This document shows, piece after piece, positions 37,591-45,554 of a DNA stretch of 64,000 nucleotides. Below the pieces are notes generated by a model that saw only the letters and a list, made by a program, of their open reading frames with translations, was not told the DNA's origin and ran no database searches. The position numbers and the translations under genes were made by a program. Position 1 is the stretch's first letter; each line of letters starts with the position of its first letter. Source of the stretch: Sinomonas sp. R1AF57 (GTDB lineage: Bacteria > Actinomycetota > Actinomycetes > Actinomycetales > Micrococcaceae); contig NZ_CP022463.1 of the NCBI RefSeq assembly GCF_002224485.1, positions 1,522,817 through 1,586,816 of the forward strand, given 5' to 3'.

Positions 37591-39099
37591 ATGAGACGCG
37601 CGAAGATCGTGGCAACCTTCGGCCCGGCCATCTCCACGTATGAGAAGACACTCGCCGTGATCGAGGCAGGTGTGGACGTGGCTCGCATGAACATGAGCCA
37701 CGGCGACTACTCGGTGCACGACATCACCTACGAGAACGTCCGCAAGGCCTCCGCCGAGCTCGGCAAGGCGGTGGGCATCATGGCAGACCTCCAGGGGCCC
37801 AAGATCCGCCTCGGACGGTTCTCCGACGGGCCGCACGAGCTCGCCGTGGGCGACGTCTTCACCATCACCACCGAAGACGTGCCCGGCACGAAGGACATCT
37901 GCTCGACCACACTCAAGAGCCTCACCGAGGACGTCAAGGTCGGCGACACCCTCCTGATCGACGACGGCAAGGTCGCGCTGCGGGCCACCGCGGTCGACGA
38001 CGTGAAGGTCGTCACCGAGGTCACGGTGGGCGGCACCGTGTCCAACAACAAGGGCATCAACCTCCCTGGCGTCGCCGTCAACGTTCCCGCCCTGAGCGAG
38101 AAGGACGAGGGCGACCTGCGCTGGGCCCTCAAGCGCGGGGTCGACTACGTCGCCCTGTCGTTCGTCCGCGACGCCAGCGACATCCGCCGTGTGCACGAGA
38201 TCATGGAGGAGGAGGGCCGCCGCGCCCCCGTCATTGCCAAGATCGAGAAGCCGCAGGCCGTGGACCAGCTGCACGAGATCATCGACACGTTCGACGCCAT
38301 CATGGTCGCGCGCGGCGACCTCGGAGTCGAGCTCCCGCTCGAGCAGGTTCCGCTCGTGCAGAAGCGGGCCATCGAGCTCGCGCGGCGCTGGGCCAAGCCT
38401 GTGATCGTCGCAACCCAGGTCCTCGAGTCGATGATCGACAGCCCGCGCCCCACGCGTGCCGAGGCCTCTGACTGTGCGAACGCCGTGCTCGACGGCGCCG
38501 ACGCCGTCATGCTCTCGGGCGAGACGAGCGTGGGCGCCTACCCGATTGAGACTGTCAAGACGATGGCGAAGATCATCGAGTCCACGGAGGAGCACGGGCT
38601 CGAGCGCGTCCCGCCGCTCGGCTCCCAGCCCAAGACGCGCGGAGGGGCGATCACCCGCGCCGCCGTCGCGATCGCCGACCAGCTGGACGCGAAGTACATC
38701 TGCACCTTCACCCAGTCCGGCGACTCGGCGCGCCGCCTGAGCCGTCTGCGGCCGCAGAAGCCGGTCTTCGCCTTCACGCCGCTGACGTCCACGCTGAACA
38801 TCCTGAGCCTGTGCTGGGGCATCCAGCCCCGGATGGTGGACTTCGCGGCCCACACCGACCAGATGATCGCACAGGTCGACGAGTACCTCCTGCGTGCAGG
38901 CCTTGCCACGCCCAACGACCTGGTCGTCGTCGCGGCCGGATCCCCTCCCGGGGTCGCGGGCTCGACCAACGCGCTGCGCGTGCACAAGGTGGGCGACCTG
39001 GCCGACGCCGGCCAGCTCCTCGAGGGTGCCGCGGCGCCTGCCCGCGAACAGGTCGGCCCGTGGCCGCTCCCGACGGAGCCGCGCCGCGAGTCCATCTGA
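37591..39099 (+). CDS. pyk: Pyruvate kinase
   Basis: A 502-aa glycolytic enzyme (PEP plus ADP to pyruvate plus ATP). Motifs: RMNMSHGDYSVH, MADLQGPKIRLG, the PK signature IIDTFDAIMVARGDLGVELP, KPVIVATQVLESM and DAVMLSGETSVGAYP. The regulatory C-terminal domain runs from about residue 340. ATG at 37591 with GGTTAGG upstream. An AT-rich stretch (TTAGGGTTAGGTATATG) at the start suggests the promoter is close. Single gene. Confidence 0.97.
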   Translation: MRRAKIVATFGPAISTYEKTLAVIEAGVDVARMNMSHGDYSVHDITYENVRKASAELGKAVGIMADLQGPKIRLGRFSDGPHELAVGDVFTITTEDVPGTKDICSTTLKSLTEDVKVGDTLLIDDGKVALRATAVDDVKVVTEVTVGGTVSNNKGINLPGVAVNVPALSEKDEGDLRWALKRGVDYVALSFVRDASDIRRVHEIMEEEGRRAPVIAKIEKPQAVDQLHEIIDTFDAIMVARGDLGVELPLEQVPLVQKRAIELARRWAKPVIVATQVLESMIDSPRPTRAEASDCANAVLDGADAVMLSGETSVGAYPIETVKTMAKIIESTEEHGLERVPPLGSQPKTRGGAITRAAVAIADQLDAKYICTFTQSGDSARRLSRLRPQKPVFAFTPLTSTLNILSLCWGIQPRMVDFAAHTDQMIAQVDEYLLRAGLATPNDLVVVAAGSPPGVAGSTNALRVHKVGDLADAGQLLEGAAAPAREQVGPWPLPTEPRRESI

Positions 39100-39122
39100 C
39101 GGCACGGAGAGCGCAAGCTGCA

Positions 39123-39160
39123 GCGAAGGGCGGCACCCGGGACCGGGTGCCGCCCTTCGC
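39123..39160. terminator. Long hairpin between convergent pyk and the ANTAR regulator
   Basis: 18-bp stem (GCGAAGGGCGGCACCCGG and its complement) with a 2-nt loop. No T-run on either strand, as is common for terminators in high-GC actinobacteria. It could end both transcripts. Confidence 0.7.
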
Positions 39161-39176
39161 GGTGTCTGGGTGGGGT

Positions 39177-39800
39177 CTAGCTGACCTGGTTGATGATCGT
39201 CTCGGCGACCTCGCGCATGCTGAGGCGGCGGTCCATCGAGGTCTTCTGGATCCAGCGGAACGCCTCGGGCTCGGTCAGGCCCATCTTGGTGATGAGCAGG
39301 CTCTTGGCACGCTCGACGAGCTTGCGGGTGGCGAACTGCTCCTTCAGGTCCGTCACCTCCGCCTCGAGGGCCTTGATCTCCTCGTGGCGCGAGAGCGCGA
39401 TCTCGATCGCGGGGATCAGGTCGTTCGGGGTGAACGGCTTGACCACGTACGCCATGGCTCCGGCATCGCGAGCGCGCTCGACGAGCTCCTTCTGGCTGAA
39501 GGCCGTGAGCAGGACGACGGGGGAGATGCGTGCCTTGACGATCCTCTCGGCCGCGGTGATGCCGTCCATGACGGGCATCTTGACGTCCATGAGCACGAGG
39601 TCGGGCTTGAGCTCCTCGGCGAGCTGCACTGCGCGCTCGCCATTGTCCGCCTCGGCCACGACGTCGAAGCCCTCGCCGCGGAGGATCTCGATGATGTCGA
39701 GCCGTATGAGGGTCTCGTCCTCGGCGACGACGACGCGGCGCGCCGTCGCGGAGGCGGCCCTCTCTGCGGAAGGGGCTGCCTGGGGGGTCTTGTCGGACAC
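39177..39800 (-). CDS. pdtaR: ANTAR-domain response regulator (PdtaR-like)
   Basis: A 207-aa regulator. Receiver domain about residues 22-138: VVVAEDETLIRLDIIEIL, phospho-acceptor in LVLMDVKMPVMDG, AFSQKELVERARDAGAMAYVVKPF. A coiled linker (HEEIKALEAEVTDLKEQFATRK) leads into the ANTAR RNA-binding domain (about 150-205: RAKSLLITKMGLTEPEAFRWIQ). In mycobacteria PdtaR is phosphorylated by PdtaS and binds hairpins in mRNAs. No kinase is adjacent. GTG start with GAGGAG 5 nt upstream; TAGGAT (39841-39836) is a likely -10. Confidence 0.93.
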   Translation of the reverse strand: MSDKTPQAAPSAERAASATARRVVVAEDETLIRLDIIEILRGEGFDVVAEADNGERAVQLAEELKPDLVLMDVKMPVMDGITAAERIVKARISPVVLLTAFSQKELVERARDAGAMAYVVKPFTPNDLIPAIEIALSRHEEIKALEAEVTDLKEQFATRKLVERAKSLLITKMGLTEPEAFRWIQKTSMDRRLSMREVAETIINQVS

Positions 39801-39913
39801 GCGGGCTCCTCGGGTCAGGGGATACTCTGACGTTGATCCTACCGGCGCGTGGCCTGACTCCGCTTCCCTGCGGGAGGGGATGGGCAGGCAGCGCCGGGAA
39901 GGCCCGGAGAAGG

Positions 39914-39919
39914 TAGAGT
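39914..39919 (+). promoter_or_regulatory. -10 element of tRNA-Leu
   Basis: TAGAGT, 10 bp upstream of the mature tRNA 5' end. This places the transcription start only a few bases before the tRNA. Confidence 0.5.
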
Positions 39920-39929
39920 TGTCGGGCAG

Positions 39930-40011
39930 GCCCGAGTGGCGGAATTGGCAGACGCGCCGCCCTCAAAATGCGGTATCGAAAGGTGTGTGGGTTCGAGTCC
40001 CACCTCGGGCA
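39930..40011 (+). tRNA. tRNA-Leu (CAA)
   Basis: 82-nt class II tRNA: acceptor GCCCGAG/CTCGGGC, anticodon loop CTCAAAA giving CAA, a variable arm with GTATCGAAAGGTGT, T-arm GTGGG-TTCGAGT-CCCAC. The innermost anticodon-stem pair is C-T, a mismatch. CCA not encoded. Confidence 0.95.
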
Positions 40012-40019
40012 CGTCCAGC

Positions 40020-40048
40020 GCGGGCCCCGGCAGTGAGCCGGGGCCCGC
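40020..40048 (+). terminator. Hairpin after tRNA-Leu
   Basis: GCGGGCCCCGG and CCGGGGCCCGC pair perfectly around CAGTGAG, 8 nt after the tRNA. No T-run. Confidence 0.7.
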
Positions 40049-40125
40049 ACTCGTCAGGCGGCGCGGGAGCCCGCAGTGGCGCGCTAGTATGGCTAGGCTG
40101 CAGCCCAGCCGCCGCGTCAAGTCCT

Positions 40126-40158
40126 TTGACGCGAACTGTTCATGAACGTACCGTGAAC
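40126..40158. promoter_or_regulatory. Candidate PHO box: three 11-bp direct repeats upstream of pit
   Basis: Three consecutive 11-bp units end in GAAC at 40136, 40147 and 40158. Read on the minus strand they are GTTCACGGTAC, GTTCATGAACA and GTTCGCGTCAA. PhoP boxes in actinobacteria are direct repeats of GTTCA-type heptamers with 11-bp spacing, and the gene downstream is a phosphate transporter. The match is by eye. Confidence 0.55.
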
Positions 40159-40211
40159 ACGGGCGATCCACGGGCTCCTTTCCCTGACCTCAACCCCGAA
40201 GGGCACTGCGG

Positions 40212-41402
40212 GTGGACATCACCGCCATGATCGTGCTGGTCATCGTACTGGCGCTCTTCTTCGACTTCACCAACGGCTTCCACGACACCGCCAATGCCAT
40301 GGCCACGCCGATCGCTACCGGTGCGATCACCCCGCGCAAGGCCGTGGCACTGGCTGCCGTGCTGAACCTCGTGGGCGCCTTCCTCTCGACAGAGGTGGCC
40401 AAGACCATCTCCGGCGGGCTCATCAGGGAGGGGGAACAGGGCATCCACATCACCCCCGAAGTCATCTTCGCGGGCCTCATGGGCGCCGTCATGTGGAACA
40501 TGTTCACATGGCTCCGGGGGCTCCCGTCGAGCTCGTCCCACGCGCTGTTCGGTGGCCTCATCGGTGCAGCGGTCGTCGGCATGGGCCTGCACGCCGTGAA
40601 CTTCGAGACCCTCGTGGCGAAGGTCATCCTCCCCGCCGTCGCGGCCCCCATCATCGCGGGCTTCGCTGCCTGGCTCACGACCCGCATGGCGTACGCGCTC
40701 ACCGCACGCCGCGACGCCGAGGGAAGCAAACTGCGGCAGGGGCGGGGAACCTTCCGCGTGGGCCAGGTCTTCACCTCGAGCCTCGTGGCCCTGTCCCATG
40801 GCACGAACGACGCGCAGAAGACGATGGGCATCATCACGCTGGTCCTCATCGCCGGCGGCGAGCAGCAGGTCGGCACCGGTCCTCAGCTCTGGGTCATCGC
40901 GGCATGTGCCGCCGCGATCGCCGTCGGAACGTACGCGGGCGGTTGGAGGATCATCCGCACGCTGGGCACCGGGCTGACAGAGGTCCGGCCCGCCCAGGGC
41001 TTCTCGGCCGAATCGAGCACCGCGGCCGCGATCCTCGCCTCGTCCCACCTCGGCTTCGCGCTCTCCACGACCCAGGTCGCCTCGGGCTCGGTGATCGGCT
41101 CCGGCCTGGGCAGGCGCGGCACGAGCGTCCGCTGGGGAACCGCGGGAAGGATTGCGCTCGGCTGGGTGCTGACGCTGCCCGCCGCGGCCCTCGTGGGCGG
41201 CCTGGCTGCCCTGCTGATCGCTCTCGGCACGCCCGGAGTGCTCGCCACCGCAGTCCTCGGCACCATCGCTGTCGTGTGGATGTTCGTCGTCTCCCAGCGC
41301 CAGAAGGTGGCACACCACAACGTGGTCGAGGTCGAGGAGGCCGGCGAAGCCGTGGCCTTCCCGCGCCGAAAGCGCCGCTTCACCTCGAGGGGGACCGCAT
41401 GA
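40212..41402 (+). CDS. pit: Inorganic phosphate transporter, PiT family
   Basis: A 396-aa membrane protein with about ten hydrophobic helices. The two PiT repeats carry DFTNGFHDTANAMATPIATGA near the N terminus and ALSHGTNDAQKTMGII near residue 196, the substrate and cation site signatures. LRGLPSSSSHALFGGL lies between them. A basic C-terminal tail (PRRKRRFTSRG). GTG start at 40212. The stop overlaps the next small membrane gene by 4 bp. Confidence 0.95.
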   Translation: MDITAMIVLVIVLALFFDFTNGFHDTANAMATPIATGAITPRKAVALAAVLNLVGAFLSTEVAKTISGGLIREGEQGIHITPEVIFAGLMGAVMWNMFTWLRGLPSSSSHALFGGLIGAAVVGMGLHAVNFETLVAKVILPAVAAPIIAGFAAWLTTRMAYALTARRDAEGSKLRQGRGTFRVGQVFTSSLVALSHGTNDAQKTMGIITLVLIAGGEQQVGTGPQLWVIAACAAAIAVGTYAGGWRIIRTLGTGLTEVRPAQGFSAESSTAAAILASSHLGFALSTTQVASGSVIGSGLGRRGTSVRWGTAGRIALGWVLTLPAAALVGGLAALLIALGTPGVLATAVLGTIAVVWMFVVSQRQKVAHHNVVEVEEAGEAVAFPRRKRRFTSRGTA

Positions 41403-41623
41403 GCATCAAGTGGGCTGAGCTCGCCGTCGTCGCACTGGCCACCGTGGTGGGCTCCGGCGTCGTCGTCCTCCTCTACTCTCTCGGTGTCCGGCTCTCCGCC
41501 GTCGCGGGGGACCGTCCCCAGGGCGGAGGCCTGCCGCGAGCGGCCGCCGTGGTGTGCTTCGCCCTGTGCGGGGCGGCGGTGCTCTTCGGGATCTACCTCA
41601 TCATCCCGTACTTCCACTCCTGA
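41399..41623 (+). CDS. Small membrane protein coupled to Pit
   Basis: A 74-aa protein with two membrane helices (about residues 5-28 and 47-70) joined by a basic/glycine loop (DRPQGGGLPR) and ending PYFHS. No known family. Its ATG at 41399 overlaps the pit stop by 4 bp, so it is made with the transporter and may be an accessory subunit (inference). Confidence 0.75.
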   Translation: MSIKWAELAVVALATVVGSGVVVLLYSLGVRLSAVAGDRPQGGGLPRAAAVVCFALCGAAVLFGIYLIIPYFHS

Positions 41624-41647
41624 CCCGCTGCCGTGCGGACCGCCGGA

Positions 41648-41653
41648 TAGGCT
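41648..41653 (+). promoter_or_regulatory. -10 element of a likely leaderless promoter (DHFR-like gene)
   Basis: TAGGCT with 7 nt before the ATG at 41661. Confidence 0.5.
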
Positions 41654-41660
41654 GGGGCCC

Positions 41661-42200
41661 ATGGCGGACTTCGTGTACTTCGTGGGCAGCAGTCTGGACG
41701 GCTACATCGCCTCGGACGGCGGCGACCTCGCATGGCTCGAGCAGTTCAACGAGGTCGAGGGGGTCGCGGCCGCGTACGAGGCCTTCGAAGCCGGGGTGGG
41801 CTGCGTGGTCATGGGCGGCGACACCTACGAGTGGGTGCGCGCCCACGCGAAGGACGGGTGGCCGTACCGCGTCCCGTGCTGGGTCTTCACCCACCACGAG
41901 CTCGGCACGGACGACGGCGCCGACGTCGTGCTCGTGCGGGGCAGCGTGCAGATGTTCGCCGACGAGCTCCGCAGGGACGCCGGAGACAAGGACGTGTACA
42001 TCGTCGGCGGCGGGTCGCTCGCCGGGGAGTTCCTCTCCGCCGGGCTCATCGACCGGATCGTGCTCACCCTCGTGCCCGTCGCACTCGGCGGGGGCGTGCC
42101 CCTGTTCGGCGGAAACCCCCTCGGGGTGCCGGCGGGATTCACCCTCGAGAGCGTGGTCGAGCGCGGAGGGACGGTGGAACTCGCCTACAGGGCGGCCTGA
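41661..42200 (+). CDS. Dihydrofolate reductase / RibD C-terminal domain family protein
   Basis: A 179-aa single-domain protein: YFVGSSLDGYIASDGGDLAWL at the start, VVMGGDTYEWV, WVFTHHEL, and KDVYIVGGGSLAGEFLSAGLIDRI near the NADPH site, then LVPVALGGGVPLFGG. This is the YwjB/RibD-C type of reductase, whose substrate is usually unknown; it is unlikely to be the main DHFR. Its 3' end overlaps the convergent thioesterase by 16 bp. Confidence 0.88.
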   Translation: MADFVYFVGSSLDGYIASDGGDLAWLEQFNEVEGVAAAYEAFEAGVGCVVMGGDTYEWVRAHAKDGWPYRVPCWVFTHHELGTDDGADVVLVRGSVQMFADELRRDAGDKDVYIVGGGSLAGEFLSAGLIDRIVLTLVPVALGGGVPLFGGNPLGVPAGFTLESVVERGGTVELAYRAA

Positions 42201-42784
42201 CCCCCGCGCTCCGGACGGCCTCCCTGCCGCCTCCCGCCCTGGCCTTCCGGAGTACGGCCCGCCGGCGGATTGTCCCGGAGCAGGTTCGTGATGCGCGCTG
42301 TGGAGAGCCGGTGGCCCTCCTCGTCGGTCATCACGATCTCGTGCGTCGCGAGGGTGCGCCCGAGGTGGACCGCCGTGCAGGTGCCCCTGACCAGCCCGCG
42401 CACGGCGGGGCGGTGGTGTGTCGCGTTCAGGTCGACGCCGACCGCATGCCGTCCGGGCCCGGCGTGGAGCGACGCCGCGAACGAGCCGAGGGTCTCGGCG
42501 AGGACCGCGTGGGCGCCCCCGTGCAGGATGCCCGCGACCTGGGTGTTGCCCGCGACGGGCATCGTCGCGACCGCGCGCTCGGCCGTGAGCTCCTCGAACA
42601 CGATGCCCAGCTTGACCACGAGCGCACCGACGCCGCGGTCTGCCAGCCAGGGCCTGAGGTGCTCGGGGACGCCGGCGGCTTCGAGCTCGGCGGCGAGCGC
42701 CGCCGAGCGGTCCCCGTCGCCAGCCTCTGCGGGGGCGTCGACGGCGGGCGGGGGCGCAGCGGCGCGGCTGAAATTGTCGTGCAT
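42185..42784 (-). CDS. PaaI-type hotdog-fold thioesterase
   Basis: A 199-aa protein. The hotdog domain (about residues 55-170) has NTQVAGILHGGAHAVLAETLGS, the active-site helix of PaaI/YbgC-like acyl-CoA thioesterases, and GVDLNATHHRPAVRG. The first 40 residues are Ala/Pro-rich. The last 25 are Gly/Arg/Gln-rich (GRTPEGQGGRRQGGRPERGG) and run into the convergent DHFR-like gene, so the tail may be a recent extension. ATG at 42784, 19 bp from polA in the opposite direction. Confidence 0.85.
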   Translation of the reverse strand: MHDNFSRAAAPPPAVDAPAEAGDGDRSAALAAELEAAGVPEHLRPWLADRGVGALVVKLGIVFEELTAERAVATMPVAGNTQVAGILHGGAHAVLAETLGSFAASLHAGPGRHAVGVDLNATHHRPAVRGLVRGTCTAVHLGRTLATHEIVMTDEEGHRLSTARITNLLRDNPPAGRTPEGQGGRRQGGRPERGGQAAL

Positions 42785-42790
42785 GGCCAC

Positions 42791-42796
42791 TAGGCT
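42791..42796 (+). promoter_or_regulatory. -10 element of a likely leaderless promoter (polA)
   Basis: TAGGCT, 7 nt before the polA GTG. CTGAAA (42768-42773) lies 17 bp upstream as a fair -35, inside the divergent thioesterase gene. Confidence 0.6.
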
Positions 42797-42803
42797 GGCA
42801 CCC

Positions 42804-45554
42804 GTGACTGAAACCAGCAAAACCCTCCCCGCGCGCGTCCCCACCAGCACTGCAGGGGGGCCCGGCGCCGGGCGGCCGAGGCTGCTGGTCCTCGACGGGC
42901 ACTCGATGGCGTTCCGCGCGTTCTTCGCACTGCCGGCCGAGAGCTTCGTCAACGCCGAAGGTCAGCACACCAACGCGATCCACGGCTTCACGTCCATGCT
43001 CATCAACCTCGTGCGGGACCAGGAGCCCACCCACGTCGCGGTCGCGTTCGACGTCAGCGACGAGACCACCCACCGCCGGACCGAGTACAGCGAGTACAAG
43101 GCTGGCCGCAACGCGACGCCCGCCGAGTTCTCCGGCCAGATCGACTACATCAAGAAGGTCATGGCGGCCCTCGGCATCCGCACCCTCGAGCTCCCGGGCC
43201 ACGAGGCGGACGACATCCTCGCGACCCTTGCCGCGCAGGGCGCGGCCGCGGGCTTCGAGGTCCTCCTGGTCTCGGGGGACCGGGACACGTTCCAGCTCGT
43301 CAACGACCACGTCTCCGTCCTCTACCCGCGCAAGGGCGTGAGCGACATCCCCCGGATGGACGCCGCCGCCATCGAGGAGAAGTACTTCGTCCCGCCCGCC
43401 CGGTACCCGGACCTGGCGGCGCTCGTCGGCGAGTCCGCCGACAACCTCCCGGGCGTCCCCGGCGTGGGGCCCAAGACAGCGGCGAAGTGGATCACCCAGT
43501 ACGACGGGATCGAGGGCGTCCTCGAGCACGCGGGGGAGATCAAGGGCAAGGCGGGGGAGTCCCTGCGGGCCAACCTCGAGTCCGTGGAGCGCAACCGCAG
43601 GCTCAACCGCCTCCTGACGGACCTCGAGCTGCCGCTGACGCTGGACGACCTCGCCGACCCCCGCCCCGAGCGAGCCGCGGTCGAGGCCCTGTTCGACGAA
43701 CTCGAGTTCAAGGCGCTGCGGACGCGCGTCTACGACGTCTTCGGCACGGAGGGCCCTGTGGCGGGGGAGGACGAGTTCCATGTCCCGCCCCACACCGTTC
43801 CCGCCGACGACGACGCCCTCGCCGCCTCGCTCGCGGCACTCGCCGAAGGCGCGGCGGCAGCGGGCGGGAGGCCCGTCGCTGTCGCCGTGCGCACGGACGG
43901 CGGAACCCCCCGGCCGGCTGCCGAGTCCGTCGCGCTCGCGACGAAGGAGGCCGCCGTCGTCGTGCCCCTCGACGGGGCGCTCCCTTGCCCGCTCGTTGCG
44001 TGGCTGGCCGACCCGGCGGTGCCCAAGGCGATGGCCGAGTACAAGGAAGGCGCCAAGGCGCTGAGGGCGCTCGGGGCGGAGGTGGAGGGGGTCGTCGACG
44101 ACGTCTCGATCTCCGGCTACCTCGCGGAGCCGGACCGCCGCTCGTACGCCCTGGCCGACCTCGCCCAGCACCACCTCGGGATCGAGCTCGCCGCGGGGGC
44201 GCCGACCGCGGGCCAGCTCGCGCTCGACCTCGCCGGAGCCGAGGCCGCGGCGGCAGCGATGGCGCGGCAGGCCGCCGTCGTGCGCGCCCTCCATGACGAG
44301 CTCGCGCCGCAGCTGACGGAGCTGGGCGCGGCCGCGCTGCTGCAGGACATGGAGCTTCCGCTCTCCCGGGTCCTGCTCGACATGGAGTGGGCCGGCATCA
44401 CGGTCGACGTGCCCCAGATCGACGCGCTCATGGACGAGCTCGGCGCCACGAGCGAGGCCGCCGCCGAGGCGGCGTACGCGGCGATCGGGCACAAGGTCAA
44501 CCTTGGGTCCCCCAAGCAGCTCCAGGCTGTCCTCTTCGAGGAGCTCGAGCTGCCCAAGACGAAGAAGATCAAGACCGGGTACACGACCGACGCAGCCTCC
44601 CTCAAGGAGCTGCTGGACAAGACCGGGCACCCGTTCCTCGCTTCGCTCATGGCGCACCGGGAGTCGAGCAAGCTCCGCCAGATGGTCGAGACCCTCAAGA
44701 AGGCCGTCACGAAGGACGGGCGGATCCACACCACGTACGCCCAGACCATCGCGGCCACGGGACGCCTGTCCTCGAACAACCCCAACCTCCAGAACATCCC
44801 GATCCGGAGCGAGGAGGGCCGCCGCGTCCGCGACGTGTTCGTCGCCGGCGAGGGCTACGAGTCGCTGCTGTCGGCGGACTACTCGCAGATCGAGATGCGC
44901 ATCATGGCCCACCTCTCGGGGGACGAGGGGCTCATCGAGGCCTACCGCTCGGGCGAGGACCTGCACCGCTTCGTCGGCTCGCGGATCTTCCATGTGGCGC
45001 CGGCGGACGTCACCAGCGAGATGCGCTCTAAGGTCAAGGCCATGTCCTACGGCCTGGCCTACGGGCTCTCGTCGTTCGGCCTCTCCAAGCAGCTCGAGAT
45101 CTCGGTCGACGAGGCGCGCACGCTCATGAAGGACTACTTCGACCGCTTCGGCGCCGTGCGTGACTACCTGCGCGGCGTCGTCGAGCAGGCCCGCCAGGAC
45201 GGCTTCACGCAGACGATCTTCGGCCGCCGCCGCTACCTGCCGGACCTCACGAGCCCCAACCGGGTGCACCGCGAGCTCGCGGAGCGCATCGCGCTGAACT
45301 CGCCGATCCAGGGCTCGGCGGCGGACATCATCAAGCGGGCCATGATCGGGGTAGAGGGCCAGCTGAAGGAGCGCGGCCTCGGGTCGCGGCTGCTGCTGCA
45401 GATCCACGACGAACTCGTGGTCGAGGTCGCCCCGGGCGAGGAGGCCGCGGTGCGGGAGGTCGTCGAGCAGGAGATGGGCTCGGCGGCGGACCTGAGCGTC
45501 CCGCTCGATGTGCAGATCGGCGTGGGGCGGACGTGGAACGAGGCCGGGCATTGA
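42804..45554 (+). CDS. polA: DNA polymerase I
   Basis: A 916-aa repair and Okazaki-fragment polymerase. The N-terminal 5'-3' nuclease runs to about residue 320 (LLVLDGHSMAFRAFF, LPGHEADDILATLAA, GVPGVGPKTAAKWI). The middle 3'-5' exonuclease domain lacks the DxE motif, so proofreading is probably absent. Polymerase motifs A (LLSADYSQIEMRIMAHLSGD), B (RSKVKAMSYGLAYGLSSFGL) and C (QIHDELVVEVA) are intact. The GTG at 42804 fits the 7-nt leaderless geometry. It overlaps the next gene by 4 bp. Confidence 0.96.
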   Translation: MTETSKTLPARVPTSTAGGPGAGRPRLLVLDGHSMAFRAFFALPAESFVNAEGQHTNAIHGFTSMLINLVRDQEPTHVAVAFDVSDETTHRRTEYSEYKAGRNATPAEFSGQIDYIKKVMAALGIRTLELPGHEADDILATLAAQGAAAGFEVLLVSGDRDTFQLVNDHVSVLYPRKGVSDIPRMDAAAIEEKYFVPPARYPDLAALVGESADNLPGVPGVGPKTAAKWITQYDGIEGVLEHAGEIKGKAGESLRANLESVERNRRLNRLLTDLELPLTLDDLADPRPERAAVEALFDELEFKALRTRVYDVFGTEGPVAGEDEFHVPPHTVPADDDALAASLAALAEGAAAAGGRPVAVAVRTDGGTPRPAAESVALATKEAAVVVPLDGALPCPLVAWLADPAVPKAMAEYKEGAKALRALGAEVEGVVDDVSISGYLAEPDRRSYALADLAQHHLGIELAAGAPTAGQLALDLAGAEAAAAAMARQAAVVRALHDELAPQLTELGAAALLQDMELPLSRVLLDMEWAGITVDVPQIDALMDELGATSEAAAEAAYAAIGHKVNLGSPKQLQAVLFEELELPKTKKIKTGYTTDAASLKELLDKTGHPFLASLMAHRESSKLRQMVETLKKAVTKDGRIHTTYAQTIAATGRLSSNNPNLQNIPIRSEEGRRVRDVFVAGEGYESLLSADYSQIEMRIMAHLSGDEGLIEAYRSGEDLHRFVGSRIFHVAPADVTSEMRSKVKAMSYGLAYGLSSFGLSKQLEISVDEARTLMKDYFDRFGAVRDYLRGVVEQARQDGFTQTIFGRRRYLPDLTSPNRVHRELAERIALNSPIQGSAADIIKRAMIGVEGQLKERGLGSRLLLQIHDELVVEVAPGEEAAVREVVEQEMGSAADLSVPLDVQIGVGRTWNEAGH

